A stretch of DNA of 64,000 bases from Eledone cirrhosa (GCA_964016885.1 OZ024744.1:26531108-26595107), one strand, 5' to 3'; numbered from the stretch's first letter, positions 21,087 through 33,345 are shown. Notes: generated by a model not told the origin, from the letters alone. Numbers and translations: made by a program.

Positions 21087-21682
21087 TTTTTATACGAACT
21101 AATATTTCTACATTAAAACATAGGGTTTAAATTCTGCCTCGCCTATGTCTGGTTACTTTTCATTTTTCTCTCTATATAATGGCTGGTTTCTTTCCTAACC
21201 ACATACATCTCCCTTACATTAATACTAGAGCTAAATAAATAAATAAATAAATAAATGTATCATTGATACGTTCATTTAACGGATGTCCAACTACCTACTT
21301 TTCTCTATATATATCTATCTCTATCTATTTCCTCTCTCTATATATATCTCTCTCTGTTTCTTTACATGAAGTTCTTCTCTTTATCTATCTTTCCATCTCT
21401 CTATTTTGTTGCATGCATTTCTTCTTTTTCTTCTTTTTCTTCGTTTTCTTTCTTTCTTTCCTTCTTTCTCTCTTTCTTTCTGTTTACAATTTTTCACTGC
21501 CAAATCAACTTTTTCAAATACAAGTCGATGTTGAACGGTATGTCAAATCTATTTATCTATAAAACTGTCTATATTGTATTTTGTCTGAGGAAGGCATAAC
21601 ATATTGTTAATATGATATCCCTGAAATATATATAATGAAATAAATATGGTTTTATAAATATAGTTTCCATTTATTTAATATC

Positions 21683-21684
<2 letters not shown>
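21087..21684 (+). repeat. Right terminal copy flanking PLE-C
   Basis: Sense-oriented partner of 17994-18598, ending at TTAATATCGT beside a TA run (21685-21727). Includes the hammerhead-like motif at 21585-21626. The very high similarity of the two arms implies a recent common origin. Confidence 0.85.
21585..21626 (+). ncRNA. Hammerhead-like motif, PLE-C right end
   Basis: CTGAGGA, stem starting AGG and closing CCCT, then GAAAT; identical to the left copy at 18051-18094. Confidence 0.35.
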
Positions 21685-21737
<53 letters not shown>

Positions 21738-21894
21738 ACTCTTTTATATATATATATGTATATATGGAAAAAAAATGAAACCGTAAATGCAACTGGAGTC
21801 TTTTTAAAAATATTTATTTGGTCAAACCAACGAACGAGAGACTGACACATTGACCAGTAATTAAGTTGAAAGAATGGTTTTTAACTAATGTATT

Positions 21895-22225
21895 GGTACG
21901 CGATGGGGCCCACCCACAGCCCCGGCTGACAGAATGGAGAAGGCGTTTCCCCGGTGGACGGCAAGGGAGACGCGCTAGAAAAGCCACACCAACTCACGGG
22001 GCTCACACCTACGGCTGGCCAGCTCAGCGCCTATGGTGGTGAGTAAGGAGCTAGCCCTGGGGCCGAGGACACCAGAAGTTTCCACTGCCAGGGGAACGAC
22101 CGCAAACCTGTCGGAGAGCGACGGGTATTTGAGGAGTTTGGCCCCTTCAGCCCGACGTGCAGCAGAACCTGGGTCAGTTGCAGACTGCACCAGGTTGCGG
22201 CTGCACGTCGGGCTAAGGGATTCCT
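21895..22225 (-). pseudogene. 3' end of an RTE-like retrotransposon ORF
   Basis: The minus strand reads [14 protein letters not shown] residues, then [26 protein letters not shown], a TAG stop and, in the same frame, RVSLAVHRGNAFSILSAG. The pattern PxAVETxGxxGP...LxQRxSLAxxRGNA is the recurrent C-terminal tail of a group of invertebrate non-LTR reverse transcriptases (recall from family knowledge). Only about 110 codons remain. The 5' breakpoint coincides with the fold-back at 22149-22214. Confidence 0.6.
22149..22214. repeat. Strong inverted repeat at the RTE-fragment breakpoint
   Basis: AGCCCGACGTGCAGC (22149-22163) and GCTGCACGTCGGGCT (22200-22214) are perfect 15-bp complements. AACCTGG / CCAGGTT inside extends the stem with one internal gap. 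Loop about 17 nt. Confidence 0.9.
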
Positions 22226-22303
22226 TTACCGGTTTCATAGTTCTTGTGCTTTTGCATTCTTGTGTTTGTGTTGTCATTTCTTTTACTACATATATCCATA
22301 TTG

Positions 22304-22645
<342 letters not shown>

Positions 22646-23002
22646 ATAATTCAAGCTGTTGTTACAACTGTACAATTCTTGATTGTTACTAATGCACGTT
22701 CATTTTCACATGAATTTAAAATAAATGTGATTATATTTCCAACAATAATAGACCCAACTTTACATAGTCTTTCAAGTAATTAGTTTCTATTATGTTTTAT
22801 TGAGCTACCGTATATATATATCTATATATCTGCAACAAGTATTGGCTTCCTTCCCTACTAAATACCTGTTGTTATTTGTAAATATTTACTTTAACAAACA
22901 CTACGGTAAATTTAACCTATCTATCTATCTGACTCCGTGCTCTCTGTCATTGTCTCTCGCCATCCTCTCTCTCTCTTTCTCTCACGTTCTGTATATATAT
23001 CT

Positions 23003-23039
<37 letters not shown>

Positions 23040-23203
23040 CAGATATATATATAACAAAGGAATCGTGGTAAGGGACCAGATGGACCATAATGCACCAGAG
23101 TACTTGAGTACTAGAGTAGTAGAGTGGGAAATAGGAAAAAGTATGACACACCCACACAAACACAAACACAAACACACACACATATGTTCATATACATATT
23201 TAC

Positions 23204-23234
<31 letters not shown>

Positions 23235-23416
23235 GTTTCGTTGACAAATATATCAATATGCCAAGACATGCAGATATATTGATGGAGCATGCAACTACTG
23301 ATATACTCTTGTTTCTAGACTCTGATGATTCCTGCCATGGGGTATGGATGAAACACTATATATATGTAGTTATATGAATAACCAAAGAGTTCTTAGAAAT
23401 ACATTGTTTTATTATC
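22646..23416. other. Unassigned sequence with short microsatellites
   Basis: TA or CA stretches at about 22996-23055 and 23150-23235. An inverted pair CATGGGGTATGGATGAAACACT (about 23337-23358) against AGTGTTTTATCCATACCCCATG (about 23421-23442) links it to the hairpin that follows. No coding. Confidence 0.6.
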
Positions 23417-23458
23417 TAACAGTGTTTTATCCATACCCCATGGATGAAACACTGTTAG
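23417..23458. repeat. 19-bp stem hairpin before the 631-bp TIR element
   Basis: CTAACAGTGTTTTATCCAT pairs with ATGGATGAAACACTGTTAG around a 4-nt centre, with one mismatch. It ends five bases before the left arm of the element at 23464. Confidence 0.85.
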
Positions 23459-23463
23459 CTAAC

Positions 23464-24094
23464 AACCGTCTTTGTTTTTGTAGTTGGTGGTGCTATTACG
23501 GAGTTAAATATTATAATGAAATGACAGGAGGCTGGATTTGTGTAAATCCTTGAAAGGTTTATTATATTTATATTTCTTATTTATTTATTATTATATTTAT
23601 ATTTCTTCGCGACAATCCTGGCCTGACTGTAATACCGACCTTCCCTCCTCTTTCTTTCTGTCTTTCTTCTTATAGCTGACATTAACCCTGGCTTCTCTTC
23701 TTCTTCCTTCCCCCTTCTTCTCTCTCCTTCCTTTCTTTCTTTCTTTTGTCTTGTAACTTATGTTCCCATCCCTTTCTGTTTTCCTTTATCTGACTGGTAG
23801 TAGCACACTGTGAGCTTTAGCCATGTCACTCGAGGGCGACTGGCTAAGGTAGAGGGTGCAAGATAGCGGTCGCCCTCGGGCCCTCGATTTTCGGCCCCAT
23901 GGATTTGATCTATTACATTCACGTATTATATTTCGAATACCTGATGATATCACCGGATTCATACGGAACCCGGTCATTGAAATGGTCATAGTATAATAAA
24001 CCTTTCAAGGATTTACACAAATCCAGCCTCCTGTCATTTCATTATAATATTTAACTCCGTAATAGCACCACCAACTACAAAAACAAAGACGGTT
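23464..24094. mobile_element. 631-bp element with 103-bp perfect inverted ends
   Basis: The left arm 23464-23566 and right arm 23992-24094 are exact reverse complements over 103 bp (outer end AACCGTCTTTG, inner end TTTATTATA). The interior is CT-rich and contains CCTGGCCTGACTGTA, a CACTCGAGGGCGAC segment and a hammerhead-like motif (23941-23982). A second copy (about 25877-26320) keeps the interior and half of the right arm only. No transposase and no clear target duplication, so it may be a MITE-like element or a folded-back terminal repeat of a PLE-like element. Confidence 0.75.
23941..23982 (+). ncRNA. Hammerhead-like motif in the 631-bp element
   Basis: CTGATGA, then a hairpin with ACCGG / CCGGT, then GAAA. 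The copy at 26217-26258 keeps a longer perfect stem, ACCGGGTTC-ATACG-GAACCCGGT. The two pairs next to the core are A-T and T-A flanked by T-T and C-C mismatches. Confidence 0.3.
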
Positions 24095-24488
24095 GAACTG
24101 CTTTACGTTGAGTACTCTCTATATTACGATTGACCATACGGAATAGACCAGCTCTATACAGTGGTGAACGTTAAACCTGAATAAATAATGCTCCTGAGAT
24201 GTCGAGCACTTCAAAATGTAATAATGAACAGCGGCATGGGACTGAATATATCTAACCACCATTCGGACTGTGGCTACTCGGTGTTTTCGCATACCGCCAA
24301 CCTGGCCCATTGCTACTTCCCTCTCAGAATATTCGGACCTCGACGAAACTCTACGGATTATACCATAACATGTATTGTACTGCACTGTATCAACTAAATT
24401 AGCTACCCTATACTTCGGGGCATGTTTAACTCACATTGAATTCGAACAGACACTGACTCAATTTCCACATCTATATGCATTATCTGAC
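24095..24488. other. Unassigned sequence
   Basis: No coding region or repeat recognised between the 631-bp element and the tandem duplication that follows. Confidence 0.4.
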
Positions 24489-24962
24489 TGCAACTTGAAC
24501 TATATTGTATTTCCCCTGTGTCTTGAACTATCCATTTACCCAACTCCTGTCTGTTTATTTATATCTTTATATCTTTATTTGCTGTATTAATGCTTTTCCA
24601 CGTAGTCTACCTCTATACATCCATGTACTTTTACTTCCCTTATTCGGACTTTTACTCGCGTGTACCCTTAGCACACGGCACTGGAATGTCTCCCCTTGGG
24701 AATATTAATACTGCAACCTGAACTATATTGTACTTCTACTATGTCTTGTTTTCTCCTTCTTACTCCAACACCACTCTTGTTGGTTTATTTACATATTTAT
24801 ATTTATATATTGATATATTTATATATTTATACCTTTGCTTTATCAATGTGCTCTTCCACGTATTCCACTTCTATGTATCCATGTATTTCTACTCCTCCTA
24901 TTGGGACTTTTGCTCACTTGTACCCATTAGCACATGACACTAGAATGTCTCCCCCTGAGAAC
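24489..24962. repeat. Tandem duplication of a ~220-250-bp unit
   Basis: Unit 1 (24489-24706) and unit 2 (24713-24962) share TGCAACxTGAACTATATTGTA at the start, CTCTTCCACGTA-type and ATCCATGTA blocks in the middle, and GGACTTTTxCTC...AGCACA...GAATGTCTCCCC at the end. The differences are mainly in the T/A-rich middle. Confidence 0.85.
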
Positions 24963-25612
24963 AAAAAAATATCACCCGACAATATCCCGTACTCTACATC
25001 CCACTAGGATAAATTATAGATCTACATAATACAATTAACGTCTCTTCATAAAAGACTCTCTTTAATTAAACCCCGCAACCCAAAACCTTATAGAAGTTTT
25101 TCTTAAATGTTTGATTTTCAATTTTCTGTTTGTTCAATTCTCAATCTTCTTACTCTTTAATTTTATAATGTTATTCTGAATTCCTTCAACTTCATCCTAT
25201 AAATTTAAACTATATTTTAAAGTTCCAACTTTCTGTCGGACTGTTGGGTGGGTTTTAATGGCGGCGCGACCGGCCCCCTGAGGCAAGGGCCTAACTTGAG
25301 TGCTTGGAAAAATAAATTTCCTCTTCTTTCGGTAAATGAAAATACTCGGAGTGGCTTAATTCGCCCCGGGGGGCCCGGAGCGCGACCGGTTTTTAACCGC
25401 CACATAGTACCTTTAAATTAAAGATCAAATCAGAACTATTAGATATATCAACCTTAAAATGTTAAACTGTTTAACTTTAAATTTTATAATTTCTTTGATA
25501 TTAATTATTAATTATTAATCTTTGACTTCATCCTATAAATCTAAACAAAAACGTAACGTTTCAATCTTCTGCTCACATATTATAAAACACTGACCCCCAC
25601 TATATTCACCTC
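24963..25612. other. AT-rich sequence with a GC-rich island
   Basis: Most is AT-rich and unassigned. At 25235-25405 there is an abrupt GC-rich insert with GGCGGCGCGACCGGCC on one side and GGAGCGCGACCGGTTTTTAA on the other, partly complementary to GGTTTTAATGGCGG. The surrounding tens of kilobases have no similar composition. Origin unknown. Confidence 0.5.
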
Positions 25613-26521
<909 letters not shown>

Positions 26522-26780
26522 TTTGAATATAGGGAAGATATACGTCAACAATGAAGTGTTTCTCATAATGTCGTTATGCAGACAGCAAGGCATACAGACA
26601 GATATTATAAGGGCGCGATGGAGATCGATAACCGGCGCCTAACACCCCTTTAACCACAGAAAATTGATAAGTAAAGACTGCAGTTAATATCTATACACCG
26701 CAAGAAATATATAAATGCAAGTTTGAAGTCAATCAGAGTAGAAATGTGGATTTGTATAGACTAGAAACTGACTGGCTAGT

Positions 26781-26914
26781 CTGCTGATATGCGAATCTGG
26801 CTGATCAGTCAGATCTGCTAATATGCAAATCTGGCTGATCAGTCAGATCTGCTAATATGCAAATCTGGCTGATCAGCCAGTCTGCTAATAAACAAATAAG
26901 GCCGATCAGTCACT
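26781..26914. repeat. 34-bp minisatellite with octamer motifs
   Basis: Units begin at 26781, 26815, 26849 and 26882 (CTGCTAATATGCAAAT CTGGCTGATCAGTC...). Two units contain ATGCAAAT (26823-26830 and 26857-26864), the consensus bound by POU-domain proteins. Each unit has a TGGCTGATCAG-type palindrome, perfect at 26865-26880. Confidence 0.9.
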
Positions 26915-26973
26915 GTGTATTTTAGAAAATAGCATAATTTTCTCTATCTCTGACAGCTGAACAATGAGCTGTA

Positions 26974-26997
26974 CTGATGAAGAGTGATACTCAGAAA
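26974..26997 (+). ncRNA. Hammerhead-like motif after the 34-bp repeats
   Basis: CTGATGA-A-GAGT-GAT-ACTC-A-GAAAC: a 4-bp stem with an A-A mismatch next to the core. The flanking sequence AGTGTCTGC follows. Likely part of a retroelement end. Confidence 0.35.
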
Positions 26998-27020
26998 CAT
27001 TAGTGTCTGCAGTTCTGTTT

Positions 27021-27518
27021 ACATGCCAATATAAGAGCAAGAATGAGCGGCTCATTCTACTGACATGGCTTTAAAAGTGAGGGTTGTTTGCATAATTTCT
27101 ATCGAATATATTATTAATATATATATATATATATATATCAGAGAGTATTGAAGTTTGCTTGAAGCATTGTGGAATAATAAGGTAAATTTTTTAAAGTCGT
27201 TTGGAAGCCTCGACAATGCAGATAGGTAAATCTCCGGGTAACAAGATCCGGTGGTGGAGAGAGAGATGTAAGTGGGTGTACGTTGAGATGCGTGGCGTGT
27301 AGAAGACTGTAGCGTGTAGAAGAATGTAGGAAAGAGCGTAAAGGATAAAAATAAAAATAATAACACGAGATAGAGTTACCTTGGGAGAGATTTAATTGTC
27401 CCTATATATTTGGGATTCACATCCATCAAGTGGATTTAATTTCCGGCGGGGGTTGGGGGGGGGGCTGAAGATGTCTGTCGGAAAGGTGCGAAACGTGTCC
27501 TCCGCTATTCGTTGTTTT
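27021..27518. other. Unassigned sequence next to Tx-3, partly shared with 55640-55720
   Basis: 27148-27220 resembles 55646-55716 (TTTGCTTGAAGCATTG, TTTGGA, ACAATGCAG in order). A short TA run lies at 27116-27140 and a G-rich run at 27446-27464. The 3' end of Tx-3 is replaced here by unrelated DNA from about 27518 downward. Confidence 0.5.
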
Positions 27519-27643
27519 GAATAATGAAAAATTCCCCAATAGGGGGAGACTTCCGAGGTACATTCGTGGAGAAAGCCCATTAAAAAGCCACAGTGACCCT
27601 GACCACCAGGGCAAGTGCCCTCTCCCAGTTTTCCAACTTTCAT

Positions 27644-30600
27644 TTACAGACACATACTCAGAGTAGGCCCATTCACTCGGGCCATTCTTGCCTCTCTCAC
27701 CCATCTTTCAACAAAATGCTGGGAAGAGAGCACTTCCCTCTCTACCCTGATTTTCCTTTTCAAATGAAATTTGAAAAGGTTAATCAGGGCATCACCGAAA
27801 AGGTAAGTGCTCGTCTTCAGCCCTTTCAAACGTGTCCACCATAGTATCTCTTTCGCCATGGCCACTAGACAGATAAAAACTGCCTGCCCTTCCCGGCTAA
27901 AGGAAGAGGGTGGTGAAATCTTCACGATCGACTCAGCTGATAGCTGGATCCGTCCTACAGGCGACAGCAGGTGTTCGACATAAACCCACAAGTCAGCAAT
28001 ACTCGGACACTGGACGAGTTCGTCAGGACAGTTTCGTCGCCCTGCGCGCATCTCGGACATGCCCGGCTGACGGCACCTCAATGCCTGTAGAGTTTATCCC
28101 GAACTGGCAAAGCTCCTCGGTAGCACTGCCAGGCCAGGGATTTCTGGAAGTTGTCTATAGGCTCCGGCCCGAAAGTTCTTCCGAAGAGATTGGCTAGTTG
28201 ATTTTCGTCGACGCCTAGATTTTCCCCAAGTACGTCAATGCTCTTACCCTCCACTAATCCTCTATAGAACACCAAGGTGGAGTTTCCACCGATCACATTG
28301 CCCGATTGGTCGAGGGCTGTGAGCGCCTGAAGACATTCCAGTCTCCAAGCGCTCCCTCTCCGTCTTCGCTTGACCCAGGACTGCAGCTCCGTCAAGGAGA
28401 CGAGCTGGGGAAAGACGCGTCTAGCAAACGGCGACCACACCTGATCACCGTTGAGGAAGAGGTGGAGATGTCTTAGCCTGAGCGCGTGTCTGCGCATCAT
28501 CAGCCACGGCATGCCCAGCCCTCCACGTAGCGGATGTTGACAACAGATGGACCCTCTGACCATCGGAGCGCATCCCTTCCACAAAAAGCGAGAGAGCAAA
28601 CGCTCAAGTGCAGTCAGGCGGGGTTTAGGACAAGGTACAACGGTCAGGCGGTAGTAGATGACGGACGCGATGTACGCGTTAGCCACCTTCGCTCGACTTT
28701 TCTAGGATAGCTTCCTCTCCGCCCATTTCTGGGTGAGAGAAGCCACCCTGCTCGTCACCTCGTCCCAGTTTTTGTCCGTCTGGAGGTCCGGACCGAACCA
28801 GAACCCTAGCAATTTACCGGTCCGTCCGTCCAGCGCCCGACGACGCTGTTGGACGGCATGGACCTGCCTCTCCAGGTGCCGAGCTGCAAGCCCACTAACT
28901 TTTCCTGGTTGATCACTGCTTTTATCACGGATTTGTATTCGCTTAGTGTAGTGCCGATCGCCTCGATGTGTTTGGCGTTCGACACCACTAAGATGACATC
29001 GTCCGCATATGCTGACACGGAACTTCCGCATCCTAGTTCGCACAGAACCCCCCTCAGCGTTCCCAGTTTGTGCAGTAATGGCTCGAGAGTCAATAAGTAC
29101 AAGAGGGACGAGGGGAGACATCCTTGGCGGACCGAGCGCATGATGTTGAACGGTTCGGAAAGGTGACCGTTCACTCTCACCACAGAGCAGATGTCGCTGT
29201 GCATGGCAGCGATCCAGCCTCTAAAGACGGGCCCAAAGCCAGCCGCCCTCAGGACTGCCGCTAGGTAACGATGGCCGACCCTATCGAAAGCTTTCGACTG
29301 ATCTAAATTGATCAAGGACCCACCCGTGCCAGGTTCCCCAGCTACCCTCTCTACGATGTATCGCATGAGGTGGAGGTTGTCGTGGATGGATCTGTCGGGA
29401 ATGGCGCATGTCTGTGCCTCTCCCACCAGACCACCAACGACAAGCGCCAACCTCTTTGCTAGCACCTTGGCCAAAATCTTGAACTCTGTGTTTAGCAGAG
29501 TTATGGGCCTGACATTATCTATGTTATCCCCCTTGTTCGGATCCTTTCTCAGCAGCGCCACCGCTCCTCGGCTCACAGAGCTGGGAATTCTCCTGTTCTG
29601 TTGCCAGTTGCAGTAGACGTCCGCCAAGAGGCCTCCGAACAAGTTTGGCATTTGTACGTAAAGTTCATAGGGCAGACCATCCAAACCCGGCGATTTACCC
29701 CTTGTGCAACTAGTCATTGCATCCCGTACTTCAGCGGTTGTTATCGGCTTTTCGCAACACTCCGCCTCAGTGGCCGAAAGCCGCGGCAGTCCGTCGAGGT
29801 AGACACTAAAGTCCATCCCTCGATCCGGCCCGCCACTGCCCCCGAACAGTTGAGCGAAGTGTCGCTGAAAAGCTTCACACATTTGCCCAGGATCGAGTAG
29901 CATGCGCCCGTCGTGGTCCACCAAAGACCGGATCGTGGCTTTGTTGCCACGACGCGCCTCCGCCACTTGGGCCCATTGAACGGCTTTCGTCCCCTCGTGT
30001 CTGAGAACACGCACCCTAGCTCTGACAACGCAGCCTTCGTGCTTTGCATTGAAGAATTGGTCAAGGGCCAATTTCGCCGCAAGTACGTCGGTCGCGATGC
30101 CTTTGCTAAGCGACTCATCTAATTTTCTAACTAATTCTCCCTCTGCTCTATTTTTCTCTATTGCTAAAGTCTTACTAAACCTAATGGACTCTATTCTAAT
30201 TGCTCTTTTCAGAGCAAACCACCACTTGTTGTTGACGATGGCCCCCGTCAACGCCCGCTTAACTAGTTCGCTAATCCGGTCTCTGTAGGCCTTGCGCGCT
30301 GGTAAGGACGCGTTTAGCTTCCAGTAGCCGGGTCCTCGTCTATGAAGCCTATCTAAGTCAAGCACACAGATCACGAATTTGTGGTCCGTGTAGCTGACTA
30401 TCTTGAATTGTGGACAGCCTATGCTAGACCTATCTATTTCCCTACAGAATACTCTATCTAGATATGATCTGGATGACCCTATGCGATTTGTCCAAGTCCA
30501 CATTGGTACATTCGGGAAATCCAATCGGTACCTGTCAGACAGTTCAAAACGTCTGAGCAGGTTGGTGAGGCTCTTGCACCCTCCTTCCCTATCCACTAAT

Positions 30601-31061
30601 CCCACACAATCCCAGCATGCATCTAAGATCCCGTTCCAGTCGCCCACTAACAATAAAGAGCGGGACGTTCCAAGAAAGGTCTCCAGACGCCGGAAGAAAT
30701 CAGGCCGCCCTGCTCCTGTCGGGGCATAGACGGCCTCTAACCTGAAAGCTTGGCCGCCTCCGCTGGTCACGTCCAGCACCACCAACTTACCTTCTGGGTC
30801 CAGGAAGATGGCCCGTATGGCAAGATCCAAACCTCTCCGAAAAAGCACAGCAACTCCTCCCCCCGATCCCGGACGGCTGGGAGATGCGTACACATAGTAG
30901 CCGCCGAAGATCGGTGCGAAAGCTTGTGCTTCGGAGATTCTGGTCTCGCTGATGGCCACTAAATCTATGTTTAGTGACCTGAGGTCGTTGAGCAGGTGGC
31001 CCTGCTTCCATGACGACCCCAAGCCACGCGCATTTATGCTGCCTATTCTGAGTGAGGTCAT
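27644..31061 (-). pseudogene. Tx-3 ORF2: AP endonuclease and reverse transcriptase
   Basis: The open frame runs 751 codons from the ATG at 31061 to 28806: APE domain in residues 1-235 (SINARGLG, ISETRI, AVYAPTG, VGDWNGIL, YTDHKFVI) and RT in residues 440-740 (GKSPGLDGLPYE, VRPITLLN, LDQSKAFDRVGH, RSVRQGCLPSS, catalytic AYADDV). A single-base shift after WTDGPV moves the rest to another frame (LLGFWFGPDLQTDKNW...), a further change follows near 28700, and another near 28080 before the C-terminal part (LVQCPSIADLWVYVEHLL to 27644). The enzyme would carry out target-primed reverse transcription; the three frame breaks make it a pseudogene. Confidence 0.85.
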
Positions 31062-31095
31062 GTTGAAAAGGAGTGGAAAAGATGGGAAAGACCAC

Positions 31096-33083
31096 TTACC
31101 TTACTTCTCGTAGGGGAAGGACGGTTTTTCCATCCTTTTCAATGCTTGTGGCCTCCTCAGGAAGGATGCCCTTATAAATCCTCCTGGAGAGTGCTTGTCG
31201 GAAGTCTCCGATGTCTTTGGGGAATTTTTGTTTTAGTGTCATGTACGTTTTCTGTGTGATGCGAGTGATTTGTATGTGTGGAGGTGGTGTGAATTTTGGG
31301 GTTGTTGTGTAGTCTTTTTCTGTGATGCTGGTGTTGTGTTGGATGTAGTGTAATAATTGCTTGTTCAAATTTAATGCTGTGTAGTGTGTATTGTTTTGGT
31401 TGTTTTGTTTTGTTTGCGTTTGTTGTGGTTTTGTTTCTGTTTCGCATTTTGGTGACTTTTGTGGTGTAGGTGATGGTGGTGTTGGGGTTAATGATGGTGA
31501 TGGTGTTGGTGTTTGGGTTGATGGGGTTGGTGATGCTGGTGTGGATGGTGGCATATCTGTCCTAACTCTTTTGTTTCTTAATTTATTTGTTTCCCTCTGT
31601 ATTTTGTTTTTGGAGGGGGAAGGAAAAGAATTTTTTCTTTTTTGGTTTCTTTTTTTTTTGCCGGATATCATTTCCCACTCCTCGTCGTCACAATCTGTCT
31701 CCAGTTGTGATAGGCCGGGGAGTGGAAAATCCTCCACAGCCGTTAGTTTTGGTTGTGGCGTGGTGGATGGTGTAGGCGCTGGTGCTAGTTCTGAAGCGTT
31801 GGGTGGTGGTGGTGTTGGTTTTGCTGGCGATGGTGGTGGTGGTGTTGGTTTTGCTACTGTTGCTGGGGTTGTTGCTGTTATAGTTGCTTCTGTTGTTGCT
31901 GCTACAGTTGTTGCTGCCATTTCTGCTACTGGTGGTGTTGATGGTTGTGTCACTGGGGTGGGTAGGAGAGGTGGCCTCAACCTTTTAGCCTGAGGGCAGT
32001 AAGCCCTTAGGTGGGTTCCTTCACCACAAACGACACACCTAGGTCTTCTGCCCTCGACAATTACCGTGAGGTGGCTGCCGTCAGTGAGGTCTATTACCTC
32101 TGGGATCTCCTCAATGCTTTTTTGGTCCGCTTGGATCAGGAGCTCCATCCCAGATCCGGACCAGTTCTCCTGCTTTTCTTTTGCTATTGCTATTATTTTC
32201 GTGTTGGCTTCGATGCCAGCGAGGACAGCCGCTATTAGCCAGGGAATTTCGATGGCCGGTGGAACGTGGGTCACCCTCATCTTTACGAGTCTCTGGCCAC
32301 AATAGCGTGGGACGAGTGTGAAGTCGGCACTTCTTAATGGGGCCATGGAGTGTTCTCTAGCCTCCTCTGGTGTTTCAAAGAACACGTCCACGGTTCCATA
32401 CTTTTGCCCACGTCTGATGTGGGATTTTCTTGCCCACACATGTCCCAAAGCTTTTTGGATTTGGGACTCGGATGCCCGTTCCACTCGGCGCGATTTTACA
32501 TTTATTGTTCTATACGACACGGTGCATAGGCGCCGATGCTCCATTTTATTAGGTGGGGGGTGAGGCTGACCCTGTACCCATCTTTCTTTACCATTTGTTT
32601 GGCATTTTCTAAATCCTCCTGAGTTACCGTAATTGCTTCGAACTGTTTTGCTACTCTGGAGAAACTGAGGGGGGTGTTTATAATGTCATTGTTGTTGTTG
32701 TTGCTATCGTTAATATTAATTTTATTTTCAGTTGTGGTGGTGGTGACGTCAGTCGTCTTTAGTGGGGAAGAGTCCATTTTGCTTGATTTCATTTCGACAT
32801 CACGAGTTAATTTATTTTTTTCTTCTTTTGTTTCTGTTGTCGCGGTGGTGGTGGTGGTGGTGGTGGTTGTCGCGGTGGTGGTGGTGGTGGAGGCTTTAAC
32901 ACCTGCAGTCATTGGTAATGGCGGGAAATGAATGTCTGCCTGAGACAAATTTAAAATATTGCTAGTGCTTATATTTTTTTTTGTGTTGGCAAACGTAGTA
33001 ACATTTACAATGGTGGTGTCGGTGTGAGGTGTTAATTTGTGAGGAAGGCTTTCAGCTGCTTCGTGCAGAGGTGAATTAGCCAT
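31096..33083 (-). pseudogene. Tx-3 ORF1: gag-like protein, split in two frames
   Basis: The first frame (from MANSPLHE at 33083) carries a Thr-rich run and FSRVAKQFEAITVTQEDLEN, VKKDGYRVSL, then stops near 32502. The second frame (MEHRRLCTVSYRTINVKS at 32544, to 31096) carries IRRGQKYGTVDVFFE, the zinc knuckle CVVCGEGTHLRAYC and a long Pro/Thr-rich tail ending in RRIYKGILPEE. The change corresponds to -1 relative to the first frame and occurs at the same point in Tx-1. Function by family: RNA-binding ORF1 protein. It may not be a pseudogene if the switch is programmed. Confidence 0.7.
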
Positions 33084-33291
33084 TTTTTTCAAATAAATTT
33101 TTTTGATAATAATAAAAGTTTAAATTTTGGGCACAAGGCCCCAATCTTTTTGGGTGTCCTTTTCGGAAAACAATGTATGTGCGCTTATAAACAGTTAACA
33201 ATAAAATTTTCCATGAATGACAATTTTTAACAAACGGAAATAACAAACATTTGCGGAGCTCACGATGATACGATTTACTACGTAGGTCGCC

Positions 33292-33345
<54 letters not shown>
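33292..33345. repeat. (AAT)n junction between Tx-3 and R4-A2
   Basis: About 18 pure AAT units. The 5' end of Tx-3 (minus) is on the left and the truncated 5' end of R4-A2 (plus) on the right, head to head. Confidence 0.95.

Larger units (their letters stand above)
27519..33291 (-). mobile_element. Tx1/L1-type non-LTR retrotransposon, nearly complete (Tx-3)
   Basis: Two ORFs on the minus strand, ORF1 33083-31096 and ORF2 31061-27644, about 30 bp apart. The 5' end is the same as in Tx-1 and abuts the (AAT)n tract 33292-33345. Homology to the Tx-1 3' UTR starts only at 27519, so the last part of the 3' UTR is missing. It is the best preserved of the four Tx1 copies. Confidence 0.87.

Noticed and set aside
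26823..26864. Octamer motifs as a host enhancer
   Set aside because: They come from a tandem repeat in a gene-less region; chance or element-borne origin is more likely. Kept only as part of the minisatellite finding.
27463..27505. CTGAAGA...GCGAAACGTGTCC considered as a further hammerhead-like site
   Set aside because: The core boxes are present but no stem can be formed between them, so it was not counted.
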